This document shows positions 38,350 through 48,053 of a stretch of DNA of 64,000 nt, one piece after another. The stretch is from Paraburkholderia flava (GTDB lineage Bacteria; Pseudomonadota; Gammaproteobacteria; Burkholderiales; Burkholderiaceae), in NCBI RefSeq assembly GCF_004359985.1, contig NZ_SMRO01000002.1:124001-188000 (forward strand). The letters run 5' to 3'. The stretch's first letter is position 1. Each line of letters opens with the position of its first letter. The notes beneath the pieces were generated by a model. That model saw only the letters and a program-made list of their open reading frames with translations, made no database searches and was not told the DNA's origin. A program made the position numbers and the translations under genes.

Positions 38350-39891
38350 TTACTCCATCGCCGCATGCGCAATCGATTCGTCCGGTGCATGCTTCGCCGG
38401 ACGGATCAGCAACAGCAGCGGAATCACCAGCAGTGTCGCGACGAACATCAGCTTGAAGTCGTTCAGATACGCGATCATCGACGCCTGCTGCGTGATCGAC
38501 CGGTCGAGTATCGCGATGTCGGCGAGCGATCCACCGTCGAGCCACGGACGCATCGCCGGATTGAACGGCGTCACGTACGCAGCGAGATCCGAATGCGCGA
38601 TCTGCGTGCCGCGCGTCATCAGCGTTTGTACGATCGAAATGCCGATACTGCTGCCAATATTGCGCATCAGGCTGTACGTCGCGGTGCCGTCCGCGCGCAG
38701 TTCCGGCGTGAGCGTCGAGAACGTCAGCGCGCTCAGCGGCACGAAGATCAGCCCAAGTCCGAAGCCCTGAATCACGCCGGGCCACACGATGTCCGACTCG
38801 GACAGCACGATCGTGTATTGCATCATCTGCCATAGCGCGAACGCGGAAATCACGAAACCCGCGAACAGCATCAGCCGCGCGTCGATGTGTTTCAGCAAGC
38901 GCCCCGCGAGCAGCATCGCGATCATCGTTCCGGCACCGCTCGGTGCGGTGACGAGGCCGGTCGTTGCGACCGGATAGCCCATCAGTGTCTGCAGCATCGG
39001 CGGCAACAGCGCGCGCGTCGCATACAACACCGCACCGACGACGAAGATGAAGAACACGCCGGTTGTGAAGTTCGGGTCCTTCAGCAACTCGTATTTGAAG
39101 AACGAACGCTTGCCCGCGGTCGCCGTGTGCGCGAGAAAGAACGCGAAACTGATCGACGCGATCAGCGCCTCGATGACGATCTCGTGCGAACCGAACCAGT
39201 CGAGCTGTTCGCCGCGATCGAGCAGCGCCTGCAGCGCGCCGATCGCGAGACTCAGCGTGACGAAGCCGAACACATCGAATTTTGCGTCGGGACGCGGCGC
39301 GCGCGAAGGCAGGAACGTGAGCACGCCGAACAGCGCGAACGCGCCGATCGGCACGTTGATGAAGAACACCCAGCGCCAGTTGTAGCTGTCGGTGAGCCAG
39401 CCGCCGAGCGTCGGTCCGAGGATCGGCCCGACCATCACGCCCATTCCCCACACGGCCATCGCCTGGCCCTGCTTCTCGCGCGGATTGATGTCGAGCAGGA
39501 TCGACTGCGACAACGGCACCAGCGACGCACCGAAAATCCCCTGCAGCAGCCGCGACGCGACGATCTGCGTCAGCGTCTCCGACAACCCGCACAACGCCGA
39601 CGCAATCGTGAAGCCTGCAATCGACAGCGCGAGCAGCCGCTTCACGCTGAGCCGGTCCGACAGCCAGCCGGTCAGCGGCGTCGCGATCGCGGCCGCGACG
39701 ATGTACGACGTGAGCACCCACGTGATCTCGTCCTGCGACGCGGACAGCGTGCCCTGCATGTGCGGCAGCGCGACGTTCGCGATCGTGCTGTCGAGCGTCT
39801 GGATCAGCGTCGCGAGCATGATCGAGATCGTGATCATCGGCCGGTTGAGCGGCGCGGCGGCGGCGTTCCCCGGCGGCGAATCGTGGGGCAT
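38350..39891 (-). CDS. MFS multidrug exporter, DHA2 (EmrB/QacA) family
   Basis: Inner-membrane proton antiporter, 513 aa with about 14 membrane segments. Typical features are TLIQTLDSTIANVALPHMQG at segment 1, TSYIVAAAIATPLTGWLSDR in loop 2-3 and GPILGPTLGGWLTDSYNWRW at segment 5. It closely resembles EmrB. No EmrA-type membrane-fusion gene is next to it, so it may pump only across the inner membrane or use a partner elsewhere. It is divergent from a MarR gene and has a MarR-type palindrome just before its start. Confidence 0.9.
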   Translation of the reverse strand: MPHDSPPGNAAAAPLNRPMITISIMLATLIQTLDSTIANVALPHMQGTLSASQDEITWVLTSYIVAAAIATPLTGWLSDRLSVKRLLALSIAGFTIASALCGLSETLTQIVASRLLQGIFGASLVPLSQSILLDINPREKQGQAMAVWGMGVMVGPILGPTLGGWLTDSYNWRWVFFINVPIGAFALFGVLTFLPSRAPRPDAKFDVFGFVTLSLAIGALQALLDRGEQLDWFGSHEIVIEALIASISFAFFLAHTATAGKRSFFKYELLKDPNFTTGVFFIFVVGAVLYATRALLPPMLQTLMGYPVATTGLVTAPSGAGTMIAMLLAGRLLKHIDARLMLFAGFVISAFALWQMMQYTIVLSESDIVWPGVIQGFGLGLIFVPLSALTFSTLTPELRADGTATYSLMRNIGSSIGISIVQTLMTRGTQIAHSDLAAYVTPFNPAMRPWLDGGSLADIAILDRSITQQASMIAYLNDFKLMFVATLLVIPLLLLIRPAKHAPDESIAHAAME

Positions 39892-39909
39892 TGGGGCGGT
39901 TGGTCTCTA

Positions 39910-39929
39910 ATAGTAAGCATGCTTATTAT
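39910..39929. promoter_or_regulatory. MarR-type palindromic operator between the exporter and marR genes
   Basis: TAAGCATGCTTA (39914-39925) is a perfect 12-bp palindrome; extending outwards, three of the next four pairs also match (39910-39929). It lies only 19-38 nt upstream of the exporter start, so a bound repressor would block that promoter. The size and symmetry fit MarR-family sites. Confidence 0.7.
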
Positions 39930-40026
39930 ATGGTTCTGAAGCATGCCCGGTAACCAGGGAGAATCGCGATGTCGCACGCGCTGATGGACCGCGTCGCGGA
40001 TCGAAAGGGTTTCGTATAATCCGCGC

Positions 40027-40473
40027 ATGGAACCCCTCTTCGAAGAACGCTTCGGCTTCTTGATCTCCGACGTCGGCCGGCTGTGCGGCCAGCGCTTCGA
40101 CGGTCTCGCACGCTCGACGCTCGATCTCACGCGCGCGCAATGCCGCGTGCTCGCGTACCTGGCGCAGTCCGGCGAGGTGATAAATCAGGCGCAGCTGGCG
40201 GGGCTGCTCGACATCGCGCCGATTTCGGCGGGACGACTACTCGACCGGATGGAAGAGGGCGGCTGGATCGAACGCAACGCGAATCCCGACGACCGCCGCG
40301 CGCGGCACGTGCGGATGACGCGCAAAGCAGAGCGCTCACTGGACAAGGCGAGGAAGGTCGGCGACAAGGTCTCGGCCGAAGGCCTGGACGGCTTCACCGA
40401 CGACGAAGCGAAGCAGTTGATCGCGCTGCTTCAGCGGGTGCGGCGCAATCTGAGCAAGATCGTCGACCGCTAG
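40027..40473 (+). CDS. MarR-family transcriptional regulator
   Basis: 148 aa. Winged helix with GEVINQAQLAGLLDIAPISA followed by GRLLDRMEEGGWIERNANPD and the wing DRRARHVRMTRKA, as in MarR/SlyA proteins. It is divergent from the DHA2 exporter and likely represses it, releasing DNA when bound by a drug or phenolic ligand. No Shine-Dalgarno is visible before ATG 40027. A TATAAT box ends only 6 nt before the ATG, so the message may be leaderless. Its stop overlaps the convergent hydrolase stop. Confidence 0.9.
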   Translation: MEPLFEERFGFLISDVGRLCGQRFDGLARSTLDLTRAQCRVLAYLAQSGEVINQAQLAGLLDIAPISAGRLLDRMEEGGWIERNANPDDRRARHVRMTRKAERSLDKARKVGDKVSAEGLDGFTDDEAKQLIALLQRVRRNLSKIVDR

Positions 40474-41582
40474 GGATGGATCGAGAGTCGCTTCGCAGCC
40501 GGTTGAGCCTCATCGACAAATCCGAACAGCGCAGCGAGCCCTGGCGGCGAGGAAAACATCTCCGAACTGTGGTGCCCGACTCCGTCGACTTCCAGCAACC
40601 GCTGACCGACACGCCGATCGAGCATGTGCAGATAGCCGAAGTACGCGAGCCCGCGCGCATAGCGCGTCGCGCCTTGTGCTCGCGCGGCGCACGAGCGGTC
40701 GAGTTCGGGATGCGCCGGATCGTTGTCGGCGGTGCCGAGCAGATAGACGATGTCGCTAGCCAGATAGCGCCGCTCGACCCGCAGCGTATTGACGGACGTG
40801 CCGGCGTACCGCGGCAACGGGCCGCTCAAACCATACTTCCACTGATCGACGCGCGGACACGACGCGTCCTTATCGACAGCGAACGTGCCGTTCGCGGACG
40901 GCCGGCGCCGGTCGAAATACAGATACGACGACGGATTCGCGATGACGAAGCGCACGTGTATGCGTTCGCGGTCGAGTAGCGCGGCGCCTCGGCCGAGCGC
41001 GACATAGCGTTGCACCATCTGCGCGCCCGCCGAATGTCCGGCGAGCACCACCTCGCGTAGCTGCGGAAAACGCTGACGGTCCGCGAGCCGCGCGAAGATC
41101 GCGTCGAGGACGTCGAATGAACTGAGTGGCGCGGGGCCTTCTGCGTCGTGTCCGTCGGACCAGTCGTTGAGGGTCCAGCGCAGCACGTTGCCGGGCAGCG
41201 CGTGCGCGGTGATATCGGTGGGAATCAGGAACTGCGGCGTGACGATCAGCGTGTGCGCGGCTGCGTCACCGGCGCGGCGCGCAGCGTTGCGGGCCGAACG
41301 CATGTCGCGGCGCGACCAGCCGTGAATCACGATCACCGCACGCGTGATGTCGGGCTGCGGCATCGACCAGTCGAGCGACGTTTCGATCGGCATCTCGCCA
41401 CTGCCGCGCGGCGTGGTCACGGTGAAGCGTCCGCTTTCGACCGCGGGCACCGGCGTGCGCTCGATCGGCACGCCGACCACCGTCGGCTGTGCGGCAGTCG
41501 CCGTGGTCGAGGTGGTCGCAAGCAGCGATACGGCAATCGCCGCAGATGCGAGCACGGCGGCGATGAGCGTCTTGCGAACCAT
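40470..41582 (-). CDS. Secreted alpha/beta-hydrolase, substrate unknown
   Basis: 370 aa. Signal peptide MVRKTLIAAVLASAAIAVSL with a cleavage region near TATAA. A serine-hydrolase nucleophile elbow is present (VVLAGHSAGAQMVQRY), with an early AVIVIHGWSRRDM oxyanion strand and a late catalytic His candidate (DGVGHHSSEMF). Four Cys could form disulfides in the periplasm. GAGG precedes ATG 41582. The last codon shares CTAG with the convergent marR stop. It resembles esterase/lipase-like proteins, but substrate cannot be told. Confidence 0.8.
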   Translation of the reverse strand: MVRKTLIAAVLASAAIAVSLLATTSTTATAAQPTVVGVPIERTPVPAVESGRFTVTTPRGSGEMPIETSLDWSMPQPDITRAVIVIHGWSRRDMRSARNAARRAGDAAAHTLIVTPQFLIPTDITAHALPGNVLRWTLNDWSDGHDAEGPAPLSSFDVLDAIFARLADRQRFPQLREVVLAGHSAGAQMVQRYVALGRGAALLDRERIHVRFVIANPSSYLYFDRRRPSANGTFAVDKDASCPRVDQWKYGLSGPLPRYAGTSVNTLRVERRYLASDIVYLLGTADNDPAHPELDRSCAARAQGATRYARGLAYFGYLHMLDRRVGQRLLEVDGVGHHSSEMFSSPPGLAALFGFVDEAQPAAKRLSIHP

Positions 41583-41668
41583 CCGAACCTCGCGGGCATG
41601 AGCGTAGTACTGCCTGCGATCATACGACAGCGATGGGCCGCGACGTGGCTCGAACTGCTGTTCGGTTT

Positions 41669-43135
41669 TTAACCCGCTGCCGCGAACTCCGGCTTCAACG
41701 CGGTGTACAACCGCCGGTAACGCGCCAGCCGTTCCGCAAGCACCGGCTGCATCGCGGGATCCGGTTCGCGCGATTCGATCACCGGCGGTGCCGTGCAAAC
41801 GTCGGCGATCGCATCGTTCGTCGCTGCAAGCTGGGCGAGCCGCGCGGCGCCGAGCGCACCGCCGACATCGCTGCTCCGGTGACGACGCATCGTCACACCC
41901 ATCGCAGTCGCGCAGAGTTGCGCCCAGAACGGACTGCGAGAACCACCGCCGATGAACGACGCGTGCTCGAGCGTCGTGCCCGCGCCCTGCAGCGCCACGT
42001 AGCCGTCGGCCATCGCGAACGCGACGCCTTCCATCACGCTGTACGCGAGATCGGCGGTGCCGTGCGCGGCCGTCAAACCCCAGAACACGCCACGCGCGTT
42101 CGCATCGTTGTGCGGCGTGCGCTCGCCGTTCAGATAGGGCAGAAAAATCGGTGCAGCGGCAGGGTCGGCCTGTGCGGCGAGATCGGGCAGCGTCGCGACG
42201 GCGGTGTGCGCGACCTGCGACAGCCAGCCGAGGCTCGCCGCCGCCGACAGGATCACGCTCATCTGATGCCAGCGCTCAGGCAGGCAATGGCAGAACGCGT
42301 GAACGCCCTGCGCGGGATTCGGCGCGAAGCGATCGGTGCCGGAGAACAGCACGCCCGACGTGCCCAGCGACAGAAACGCGCTACCCGCATCGACGACACC
42401 CATGCCGATCGCGCTCGCCGCGTTGTCGCCGGCACCGCCGCACAGCGTCACTGGTCCGGCGATGCCCCACTCGCGACGCAGCCCATCGCGCAACTGTGCC
42501 GCCGGCGCGCTGCCTTCGACGAGTCGCGGCATCTGCTCGCGCGACAGTCCGGTCGCGGCGAGCATTCGATCCGACCAGTCGCGCTTTGCGACGTCGAGCC
42601 ACAGCGTGCCCGACGCATCCGACATGTCGGACGTGAATTCGCCGGTCAGCCGCCATGCGACGTAGTCCTTCGGCAGCAGCACCTTGTTGACCGCGCGAAA
42701 CACGGAAGCCTCGTATTTCGCGAGCCACAGCAGCTTCGGCGCGGTGAAGCCGGGCATCGCGAGATTGCCGGTGATCTCGCGCGATTCGGGCACGAGCGCT
42801 TCGAGTTCGACGCATTCGGCGAACGCACGCGTGTCGTTCCACAGGATCGCGGGACGCAGCACCTGGTCGCTGCGGTCGAGCAGCGTCGCGCCGTGCATCT
42901 GCCCCGACAGGCCGATACCGCGCAGCGCGGCGAAGCCCGACGGATGCGCGGCACGCACGGCGGCGATCGCATCCAGAGTGGCGTGCCACCACGCCTGCGG
43001 GCTCTGCTCGGACCAGTGCGGATGCGGATGATCGACGGTGAGCGGCGCACCGGCGGTCGCGAGAATGGCGGCGTCGTCGCCGGTCAGGACGGCTTTGACT
43101 TCGGACGTGCCGAGGTCGATTCCAAGAAAGGTCAC
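41669..43135 (-). CDS. xylB: Xylulokinase
   Basis: FGGY sugar kinase, 488 aa, phosphorylating D-xylulose to xylulose-5-phosphate. MTFLGIDLGTSEVKAVLTGD is the N-terminal phosphate loop. GIGLSGQMHGATLLD with the substrate-contact QMHG, RPAILWNDTRA and FIGGGSRSPFWAQL match XylB. It is the last gene of a polyol ABC operon, 51 bp after the AraC gene. A polyol oxidised by the operon's dehydrogenase would yield xylulose or another ketose for this kinase. Confidence 0.92.
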   Translation of the reverse strand: MTFLGIDLGTSEVKAVLTGDDAAILATAGAPLTVDHPHPHWSEQSPQAWWHATLDAIAAVRAAHPSGFAALRGIGLSGQMHGATLLDRSDQVLRPAILWNDTRAFAECVELEALVPESREITGNLAMPGFTAPKLLWLAKYEASVFRAVNKVLLPKDYVAWRLTGEFTSDMSDASGTLWLDVAKRDWSDRMLAATGLSREQMPRLVEGSAPAAQLRDGLRREWGIAGPVTLCGGAGDNAASAIGMGVVDAGSAFLSLGTSGVLFSGTDRFAPNPAQGVHAFCHCLPERWHQMSVILSAAASLGWLSQVAHTAVATLPDLAAQADPAAAPIFLPYLNGERTPHNDANARGVFWGLTAAHGTADLAYSVMEGVAFAMADGYVALQGAGTTLEHASFIGGGSRSPFWAQLCATAMGVTMRRHRSSDVGGALGAARLAQLAATNDAIADVCTAPPVIESREPDPAMQPVLAERLARYRRLYTALKPEFAAAG

Positions 43136-43186
43136 GGCGGTATCTGGATCGGAAAGTGGAGGAGTGGGCCCGACGTGCGGCGCGTG

Positions 43187-44065
43187 TCAGGCGGCGATCA
43201 TCTGTTCATTGAGCTGATGCAGCGAGCGGAATTTCGACGGCGGCATTTCCTTCATCGCGCGAAACTGCCGGTTGAAGTTCGACAGGTTGTTGAACCCGAC
43301 GCGATAGCAGATCTCCGTCACCGGCAGCGTCGAGCACATCAGCAGCTCGCATGCTTCATTGAGTCGCAGCCGATTCAGGTACTGCACGAACGTCGAGCCC
43401 GTATGACGCCGGAAAAATCGCGTGAACGTGCTGACGCTCATGCCGACCAGATCCGCGACGTCGCTTTCGCGCAGCGTGCCGGGCAGGTTCTGCTGGATGT
43501 ACGACAGCACCTGGTTGATCGTCGACGACATGTAGCGCTGCGCATCGATGTGATACGACGGCCCTGCAAGCACCTGCCGTTCGGAACACGACGCGAGCCG
43601 GTCGAACAGCGCCATCAGCAGTTCGACGCGGCGGCAGCCGTGCGCGTCGGCGAGTTCGGACATCAGCGGCGCGACCGACAGACCCACGCGATCCGGAAAC
43701 TGCAGCCCGCGCGATGCATCGTCGATCATCGTCAGCACCGGTTGCAGTTCGGTGAACGCAGCGACCATCTGCTGCACGGCATCGCGCGAGAACTGCAGCA
43801 CCATGTCGCGCGACGGCACGTGCTCGCCCGGACCGATCTCGCTGATCCAGTTGTGCGGCAGGTTCGGTCCGGTGATGACGAGATTGCCCGGATGGAATTG
43901 TCCGATGTAATCGCCGACAAAAAACTTGCCCGTCGACGAGCGGATCACGTGGATCTCGTACTCCGGGTGGAAGTGCCACTTCGCGACGTCGTGCGGATAG
44001 CCGTGAGTCCAAGCGCGAAAGGTTTCGTCGCGTCGCGTGTGCACGACTTCCAGATCGGGATTCAT
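43187..44065 (-). CDS. AraC-family regulator of the polyol operon
   Basis: 292 aa. The N-terminal cupin-like sugar-sensing domain (HPEYEIHVIRSSTGKFFVGD, then GNLVITGPNLPHNW) is followed by two AraC helix-turn-helix units at about 190-290 (RESDVADLVGMSVSTFTRFF and LPVTEICYRVGFNNLSNFNR). ATG 44065 has AAGGAG about 9 nt upstream; an ATG 24 codons earlier would run into the ATPase gene end. It sits between the ATPase and xylB genes on the same strand and probably activates the operon when the polyol is present. Confidence 0.9.
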   Translation of the reverse strand: MNPDLEVVHTRRDETFRAWTHGYPHDVAKWHFHPEYEIHVIRSSTGKFFVGDYIGQFHPGNLVITGPNLPHNWISEIGPGEHVPSRDMVLQFSRDAVQQMVAAFTELQPVLTMIDDASRGLQFPDRVGLSVAPLMSELADAHGCRRVELLMALFDRLASCSERQVLAGPSYHIDAQRYMSSTINQVLSYIQQNLPGTLRESDVADLVGMSVSTFTRFFRRHTGSTFVQYLNRLRLNEACELLMCSTLPVTEICYRVGFNNLSNFNRQFRAMKEMPPSKFRSLHQLNEQMIAA

Positions 44066-44096
44066 CGCCTTGCTCCTTCGCCGCGCACGACGGCGC

Positions 44097-45278
44097 TCAG
44101 GGGTGCGACACCGACCATTGCGGTGTCGCGCTCGCATCCACTCGACGCGCGGTCTCGGGCGGTGCGTCGGGCAACGTCACGTTGCGGCCGCTCTGCGTGT
44201 CGAACACGTGCAGGTCATCGGCATCGAACCGGAACGTTACCATGTCGCCGGGCGACGGCACCGCGTTCGCGGGCACCAGAGCGGCGAGATGTTCACCCGC
44301 GAAATCGAACGTGACGAGCGCTTCGGCGCCGAGCAATTCGACGAGTTCGACGCGGCCGGCGATCTGCAGTGCGGTTGGGCTTTCACTGGCCGCCACGAGC
44401 TTCAGATAATTCGGCCGGATCGCGAGCTTCACGGCCTGGCCTTCGTGCAGTTTCACGTCCGCTGCGGCAAAACGCCGTGAGGCGAGCGGCCAGCGGGATT
44501 CACCGCACTGCACGTAACGCGTACCGCCATCCACGCCCACTGTCGCATCGAGAAAATTCATCGCCGGCGTGCCGATAAAGCCTGCTGCGAACACAGTATG
44601 CGGGCAGCGATAAAGATCGGCAGGCGAGCCGGCCTGCTCGATGTGTCCGCCGCGCATCAGGATCACGCGATCGGCGAGCGTCATCGCTTCGAGCTGGTCG
44701 TGCGTGACGTACACCGTCGTCGTCTTCAACCGCTGATGCAGCCGCTTGATGTCGCCGCGCAATTGCGCGCGCAGCTTCGCATCGAGATTCGACAGCGGCT
44801 CGTCGAACAGAAACACGGCAGGCGTCTTGATCATCGCGCGCGCAATGGCGGCGCGCTGCTGCTGACCGCCCGACATCGCGCGCGGCTTGCGATCGAGCAT
44901 CGCGTCGAGACTCAGCGCAGCGGCGACCTCGCGCACGCGGCGATCGATCTCCGCTGCGGGCACCTTCAGCCGGCGCAGCCCGAACGCGATGTTGTCGTAC
45001 ACGGTCATGTGAGGATAGAGCGCGTAGTTCTGGAACACCATCGCGACGTTGCGCTCGCGGGCGGGCCGTTCATTGACCACGGTGTCGCCGATCGACAGCT
45101 CGCCGCCGGTGATGTCCTCCAGCCCGGCGATCATCCGCAGCATCGTCGACTTACCGCAACCCGACGGTCCGAGCAGCACGACGAACTCGCCGTCGCGGAT
45201 CTCGAGGTCGAGCGGATGCAGTACCGGCGGTCCGCTGTCGTAGCGCTTCGTGAGTCCCTTGCAGACGATCTGTGCCAT
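44097..45278 (-). CDS. Polyol ABC transporter ATP-binding protein (MalK/UgpC type)
   Basis: 393 aa. Walker A GPSGCGKST at 37-45, signature MSGGQQQRAAIARAM, Walker B VFLFDEPLSNLDA and the switch H in VYVTHDQLEAM. After residue ~235 a TOBE-type regulatory domain follows, as in CUT1 sugar ATPases. ATG 45278 lies 2 nt after the dehydrogenase stop, so translation is coupled. It powers uptake with the two permeases and binding protein encoded upstream in the operon. Confidence 0.92.
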   Translation of the reverse strand: MAQIVCKGLTKRYDSGPPVLHPLDLEIRDGEFVVLLGPSGCGKSTMLRMIAGLEDITGGELSIGDTVVNERPARERNVAMVFQNYALYPHMTVYDNIAFGLRRLKVPAAEIDRRVREVAAALSLDAMLDRKPRAMSGGQQQRAAIARAMIKTPAVFLFDEPLSNLDAKLRAQLRGDIKRLHQRLKTTTVYVTHDQLEAMTLADRVILMRGGHIEQAGSPADLYRCPHTVFAAGFIGTPAMNFLDATVGVDGGTRYVQCGESRWPLASRRFAAADVKLHEGQAVKLAIRPNYLKLVAASESPTALQIAGRVELVELLGAEALVTFDFAGEHLAALVPANAVPSPGDMVTFRFDADDLHVFDTQSGRNVTLPDAPPETARRVDASATPQWSVSHP

Positions 45279-45280
45279 GG

Positions 45281-46318
45281 TCAGTCCATTTCGATCTGGA
45301 TCTTGACGTCGTGCGGATGGCCCGCCGCCGCCTCTTCGAACGCGCGCACGCCGTCGGCGAACGCGAACTTGCGCGAGATGAACGGCTTCACGTCGATCAT
45401 GCCCGAGCTGATCAATGCGAGCGCACGCGGAAAGATGTTCGCGTAGCGGAACACCGATTCGATGCGCGCTTCCTTCGCCTGCAACGCGACGACGTCGAGC
45501 GGCACCGGATCGACCGGCATGCCGACCAGCACCGCACAGCCGCCCGGACACAGCAGATCGATCAGCGTGTCGTAGACCTTGCCGTTGCCGCTCGCTTCGA
45601 ACACGACGTCGGCGCCCCAGCCGTCGGTGGCATTGCGCACCACGTCGACGAGCGATTGCGCACGTACATCCACCGTCGTCACCGCCGCATGATTCGCGAA
45701 CAGCGCGAGCTTTTCCTTGATCACGTCGGCGAGAATCACACGCGATGCGCCGCCCGCGAGTGCGGCGAGCGCCGTCATCGCGCCGATCGTGCCGGCGCCG
45801 ATCACGACGGCGACATCGCCGGGCGTCATCGCCGCTTTCTTCGCGGCCTGCAAGCCGATCGACAACGGCTCGACGATCGCGCCTTCCGCGAACGACACGT
45901 TGTCCGGCAGCCTGAACGTGAACGCGGCCGGATGCACGACGTACGGCGTGAGGCAGCCGTGGATCGGCGGCGTCGCCCAGAAGCGCACGGCGGGATCGAG
46001 GTTGTAGAGGCCGCGCATCGTCGCGGGCGAATCGAACTGCGGCACGCCGGGCTCCATGCACACGCGGTCGCCGACGCTCAGATGCGTGACGTCGCTGCCG
46101 ATTTCGACGACCGTACCCGACGCTTCGTGACCGAGCACCATCGGCTGCTCGACCTTGAACGGACCGATGCGGCCATGCGTGTAGTAATGCACGTCGCTAC
46201 CGCACACGCCGACCGTGTGAATGCGGATTTTCACGTCGCGCGGACCCACGTCGAGCGGAATATCGATTTCGCGCAGCGCGAGTCGGTGCGCTTCTTCCAG
46301 TACCAGGGCTTTCAACAC
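45281..46318 (-). CDS. Zinc-type polyol dehydrogenase (sorbitol/xylitol dehydrogenase-like)
   Basis: 345 aa MDR-family enzyme. Catalytic zinc residues C39 ([10 protein letters not shown]), H64 and E65 (VLGHEASG) are present, as is the NAD(P)-binding [14 protein letters not shown]. The four-cysteine structural-zinc lobe usual in sorbitol dehydrogenases is missing; that loop reads [20 protein letters not shown]. It would oxidise the imported polyol to a ketose, xylitol to xylulose if the xylulokinase context is the guide. It lies between permease and ATPase genes. Confidence 0.88.
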   Translation of the reverse strand: MLKALVLEEAHRLALREIDIPLDVGPRDVKIRIHTVGVCGSDVHYYTHGRIGPFKVEQPMVLGHEASGTVVEIGSDVTHLSVGDRVCMEPGVPQFDSPATMRGLYNLDPAVRFWATPPIHGCLTPYVVHPAAFTFRLPDNVSFAEGAIVEPLSIGLQAAKKAAMTPGDVAVVIGAGTIGAMTALAALAGGASRVILADVIKEKLALFANHAAVTTVDVRAQSLVDVVRNATDGWGADVVFEASGNGKVYDTLIDLLCPGGCAVLVGMPVDPVPLDVVALQAKEARIESVFRYANIFPRALALISSGMIDVKPFISRKFAFADGVRAFEEAAAGHPHDVKIQIEMD

Positions 46319-46325
46319 AGTCTCC

Positions 46326-47138
46326 TTATTTACCTTTGAGCATCGAGTTCAGCAGACGACTCAGAATGCCCACGAAAATCAGCGGCGGCAGCGCAAGCAA
46401 TACCGTCGACGCGTTGATCACGCCCCACGGCACTTCCTGCCCGAGCGACGTGAACGCGGATGCAACGACCGGCAACGTTGCGCTGCGCGACGACGTCAGC
46501 GCGAGCGCGATCATCAGTTCGTTCCATACCAGCACGAAGCTGAAGACGATGCCGCCAATTAGCGTGCTCGAACTGATCGGCAGCGCGATGCGCCAGAACA
46601 CTTCGTATGGACCGTAACCGTCGAGCGTCGCGGCTTCCTCGACTTCGCGCGGCAGCCGCTGGAAGACGGGGATCGACAGCCACGTGATCGTCGACAGCGT
46701 GACGAGCAGGTACGTGACGATCATCGACAGCTTCGTGTCGTACAGACCTAAGTCCACCCAGATCGCGATCAACGGAATCGCAATCGCGACCGGCGGCAGA
46801 AAACGCAGCGACAGCAGGAAGAACTGGATGTCGCGTTTGCCCGGCACGTGAAAGCGCGCGATCACGTACGCGGCCGGCACGCCGAGCAGCGCACCCAGCA
46901 ACACTGACGTCCCGACGATCGCGACGCTGTTGCCGAGCCCGATCAGCACCTCGGGGCTCGACAGCACCTGACGGTAGTTGTCGAGCGTCGGCGTGAAAAT
47001 GAAGCGCGGCACCGGCGTGACGATGTCGAGCAGGTTCTTCAGCGAATTCAGCACGGCCCACAGGATCGGAAACACCGCGACGATCGCGATCGCCACGCCG
47101 ACCGTCATCGTCGCGCTGCGCGAAATCAGTCTTCCCAT
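46326..47138 (-). CDS. Polyol ABC transporter permease (MalG type)
   Basis: 270 aa, six membrane segments. The conserved permease loop [20 protein letters not shown] is present and contacts the ATPase. [20 protein letters not shown] is a usual motif of carbohydrate CUT1 MalG-like subunits. ATG 47138 overlaps the end of the preceding permease gene by 13 nt. Its stop lies 7 nt before the dehydrogenase start. Confidence 0.92.
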   Translation of the reverse strand: MGRLISRSATMTVGVAIAIVAVFPILWAVLNSLKNLLDIVTPVPRFIFTPTLDNYRQVLSSPEVLIGLGNSVAIVGTSVLLGALLGVPAAYVIARFHVPGKRDIQFFLLSLRFLPPVAIAIPLIAIWVDLGLYDTKLSMIVTYLLVTLSTITWLSIPVFQRLPREVEEAATLDGYGPYEVFWRIALPISSSTLIGGIVFSFVLVWNELMIALALTSSRSATLPVVASAFTSLGQEVPWGVINASTVLLALPPLIFVGILSRLLNSMLKGK

Positions 47139-48004
47139 TTGTTCACCCGCTTCCAGATCAGCGTGAAGATCGCGGTGGTCGCAATCATCATCAGCACCGC
47201 CATGCTCGACGCGTACGACACCTTGCCCGACAGGCCGATACCCTGTGCGTATGCGTACATGTCGAGGGTTTCGGTCGAGATGCCGGGACCGCCTTTGGTC
47301 ATTACGTAGATCAGGTCGAACGAACGCAGCGACTCGACCATCTTGATGAACACCAGACTCATGATCGGCACCTTCAGCATCGGCAGCGCGATGTACGCGT
47401 ACACCTGCCACGTCGACGCGTAATCGAGCCGCGCCGCTTCGAGCGGTTCGGGCGGCAGCGTTTCGAGCAGCTTCAGCACAACCACCGCGAAGAACAGGCC
47501 CCACTGCCACACGTCGACGAGCGCGATCGCGTACAGCGCCGCGTGCGGATCGGACAGGAACGCGGTGTTGTCGATGCCGACCGTGCCGAGCAGCCAGCTC
47601 AACACGCCGTTCAGCGGCGAATACATGAACTTCCAGATGAACGCCGCCGACACGCGCGGCAGCAACACCGGCATGATCAGCAACAGCGTGATCACGCTGC
47701 GCGCGCGGCCGTGAATCTGTTCGAACAGGTAGATCGCGAGCAGCACGCCGACGACAACCGCGCCGACCACCGTGACGATTTCCCACACGGCGGACACTTC
47801 GATCGCATTCAGGAAGCGCCGGTCCGACATGAGCCGGACGAAATTGCGCAGCCACACGTACTCGCTGTCCGGATAGCGCAGCACGCGGTTTTTCAACGCA
47901 AGGTTGACTGCCGCGACGGTCGGGATCAGGCCGAGCAGCGCCATGATCGCGAGCGGCGGGCCGAGGAACACCCAGGGCAGGCTGGTTTTACCGCGATTGA
48001 ACAT
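47126..48004 (-). CDS. Polyol ABC transporter permease (MalF type)
   Basis: 292 aa, six membrane segments. The EAA loop is LEAARLDYASTWQVYAYIAL, followed by ESLRSFDLIYVMTKGGPGIS, typical of MalF-like sugar permeases. Short N-terminus as in polyol transporters SmoF/MtlF. It follows the binding-protein gene by 49 bp and overlaps the second permease gene. Confidence 0.92.
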   Translation of the reverse strand: MFNRGKTSLPWVFLGPPLAIMALLGLIPTVAAVNLALKNRVLRYPDSEYVWLRNFVRLMSDRRFLNAIEVSAVWEIVTVVGAVVVGVLLAIYLFEQIHGRARSVITLLLIMPVLLPRVSAAFIWKFMYSPLNGVLSWLLGTVGIDNTAFLSDPHAALYAIALVDVWQWGLFFAVVVLKLLETLPPEPLEAARLDYASTWQVYAYIALPMLKVPIMSLVFIKMVESLRSFDLIYVMTKGGPGISTETLDMYAYAQGIGLSGKVSYASSMAVLMMIATTAIFTLIWKRVNKWED

Positions 48005-48053
48005 CGATGTCTCCGGGAACGAGGGCGGCGCGCCCTGGGGCGCGCCGCTATGC

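Noticed and set aside
41651..41670. CGAAC-TGCT-GTTCG followed by GTTTTT as a plus-strand terminator
   Set aside because: The stem is only 5 bp and no plus-strand gene ends nearby; it overlaps the xylB stop region.
41633..44314. 893-codon plus-strand frame over xylB and the AraC gene
   Set aside because: Antisense shadow; composition and lack of motifs argue against a protein.
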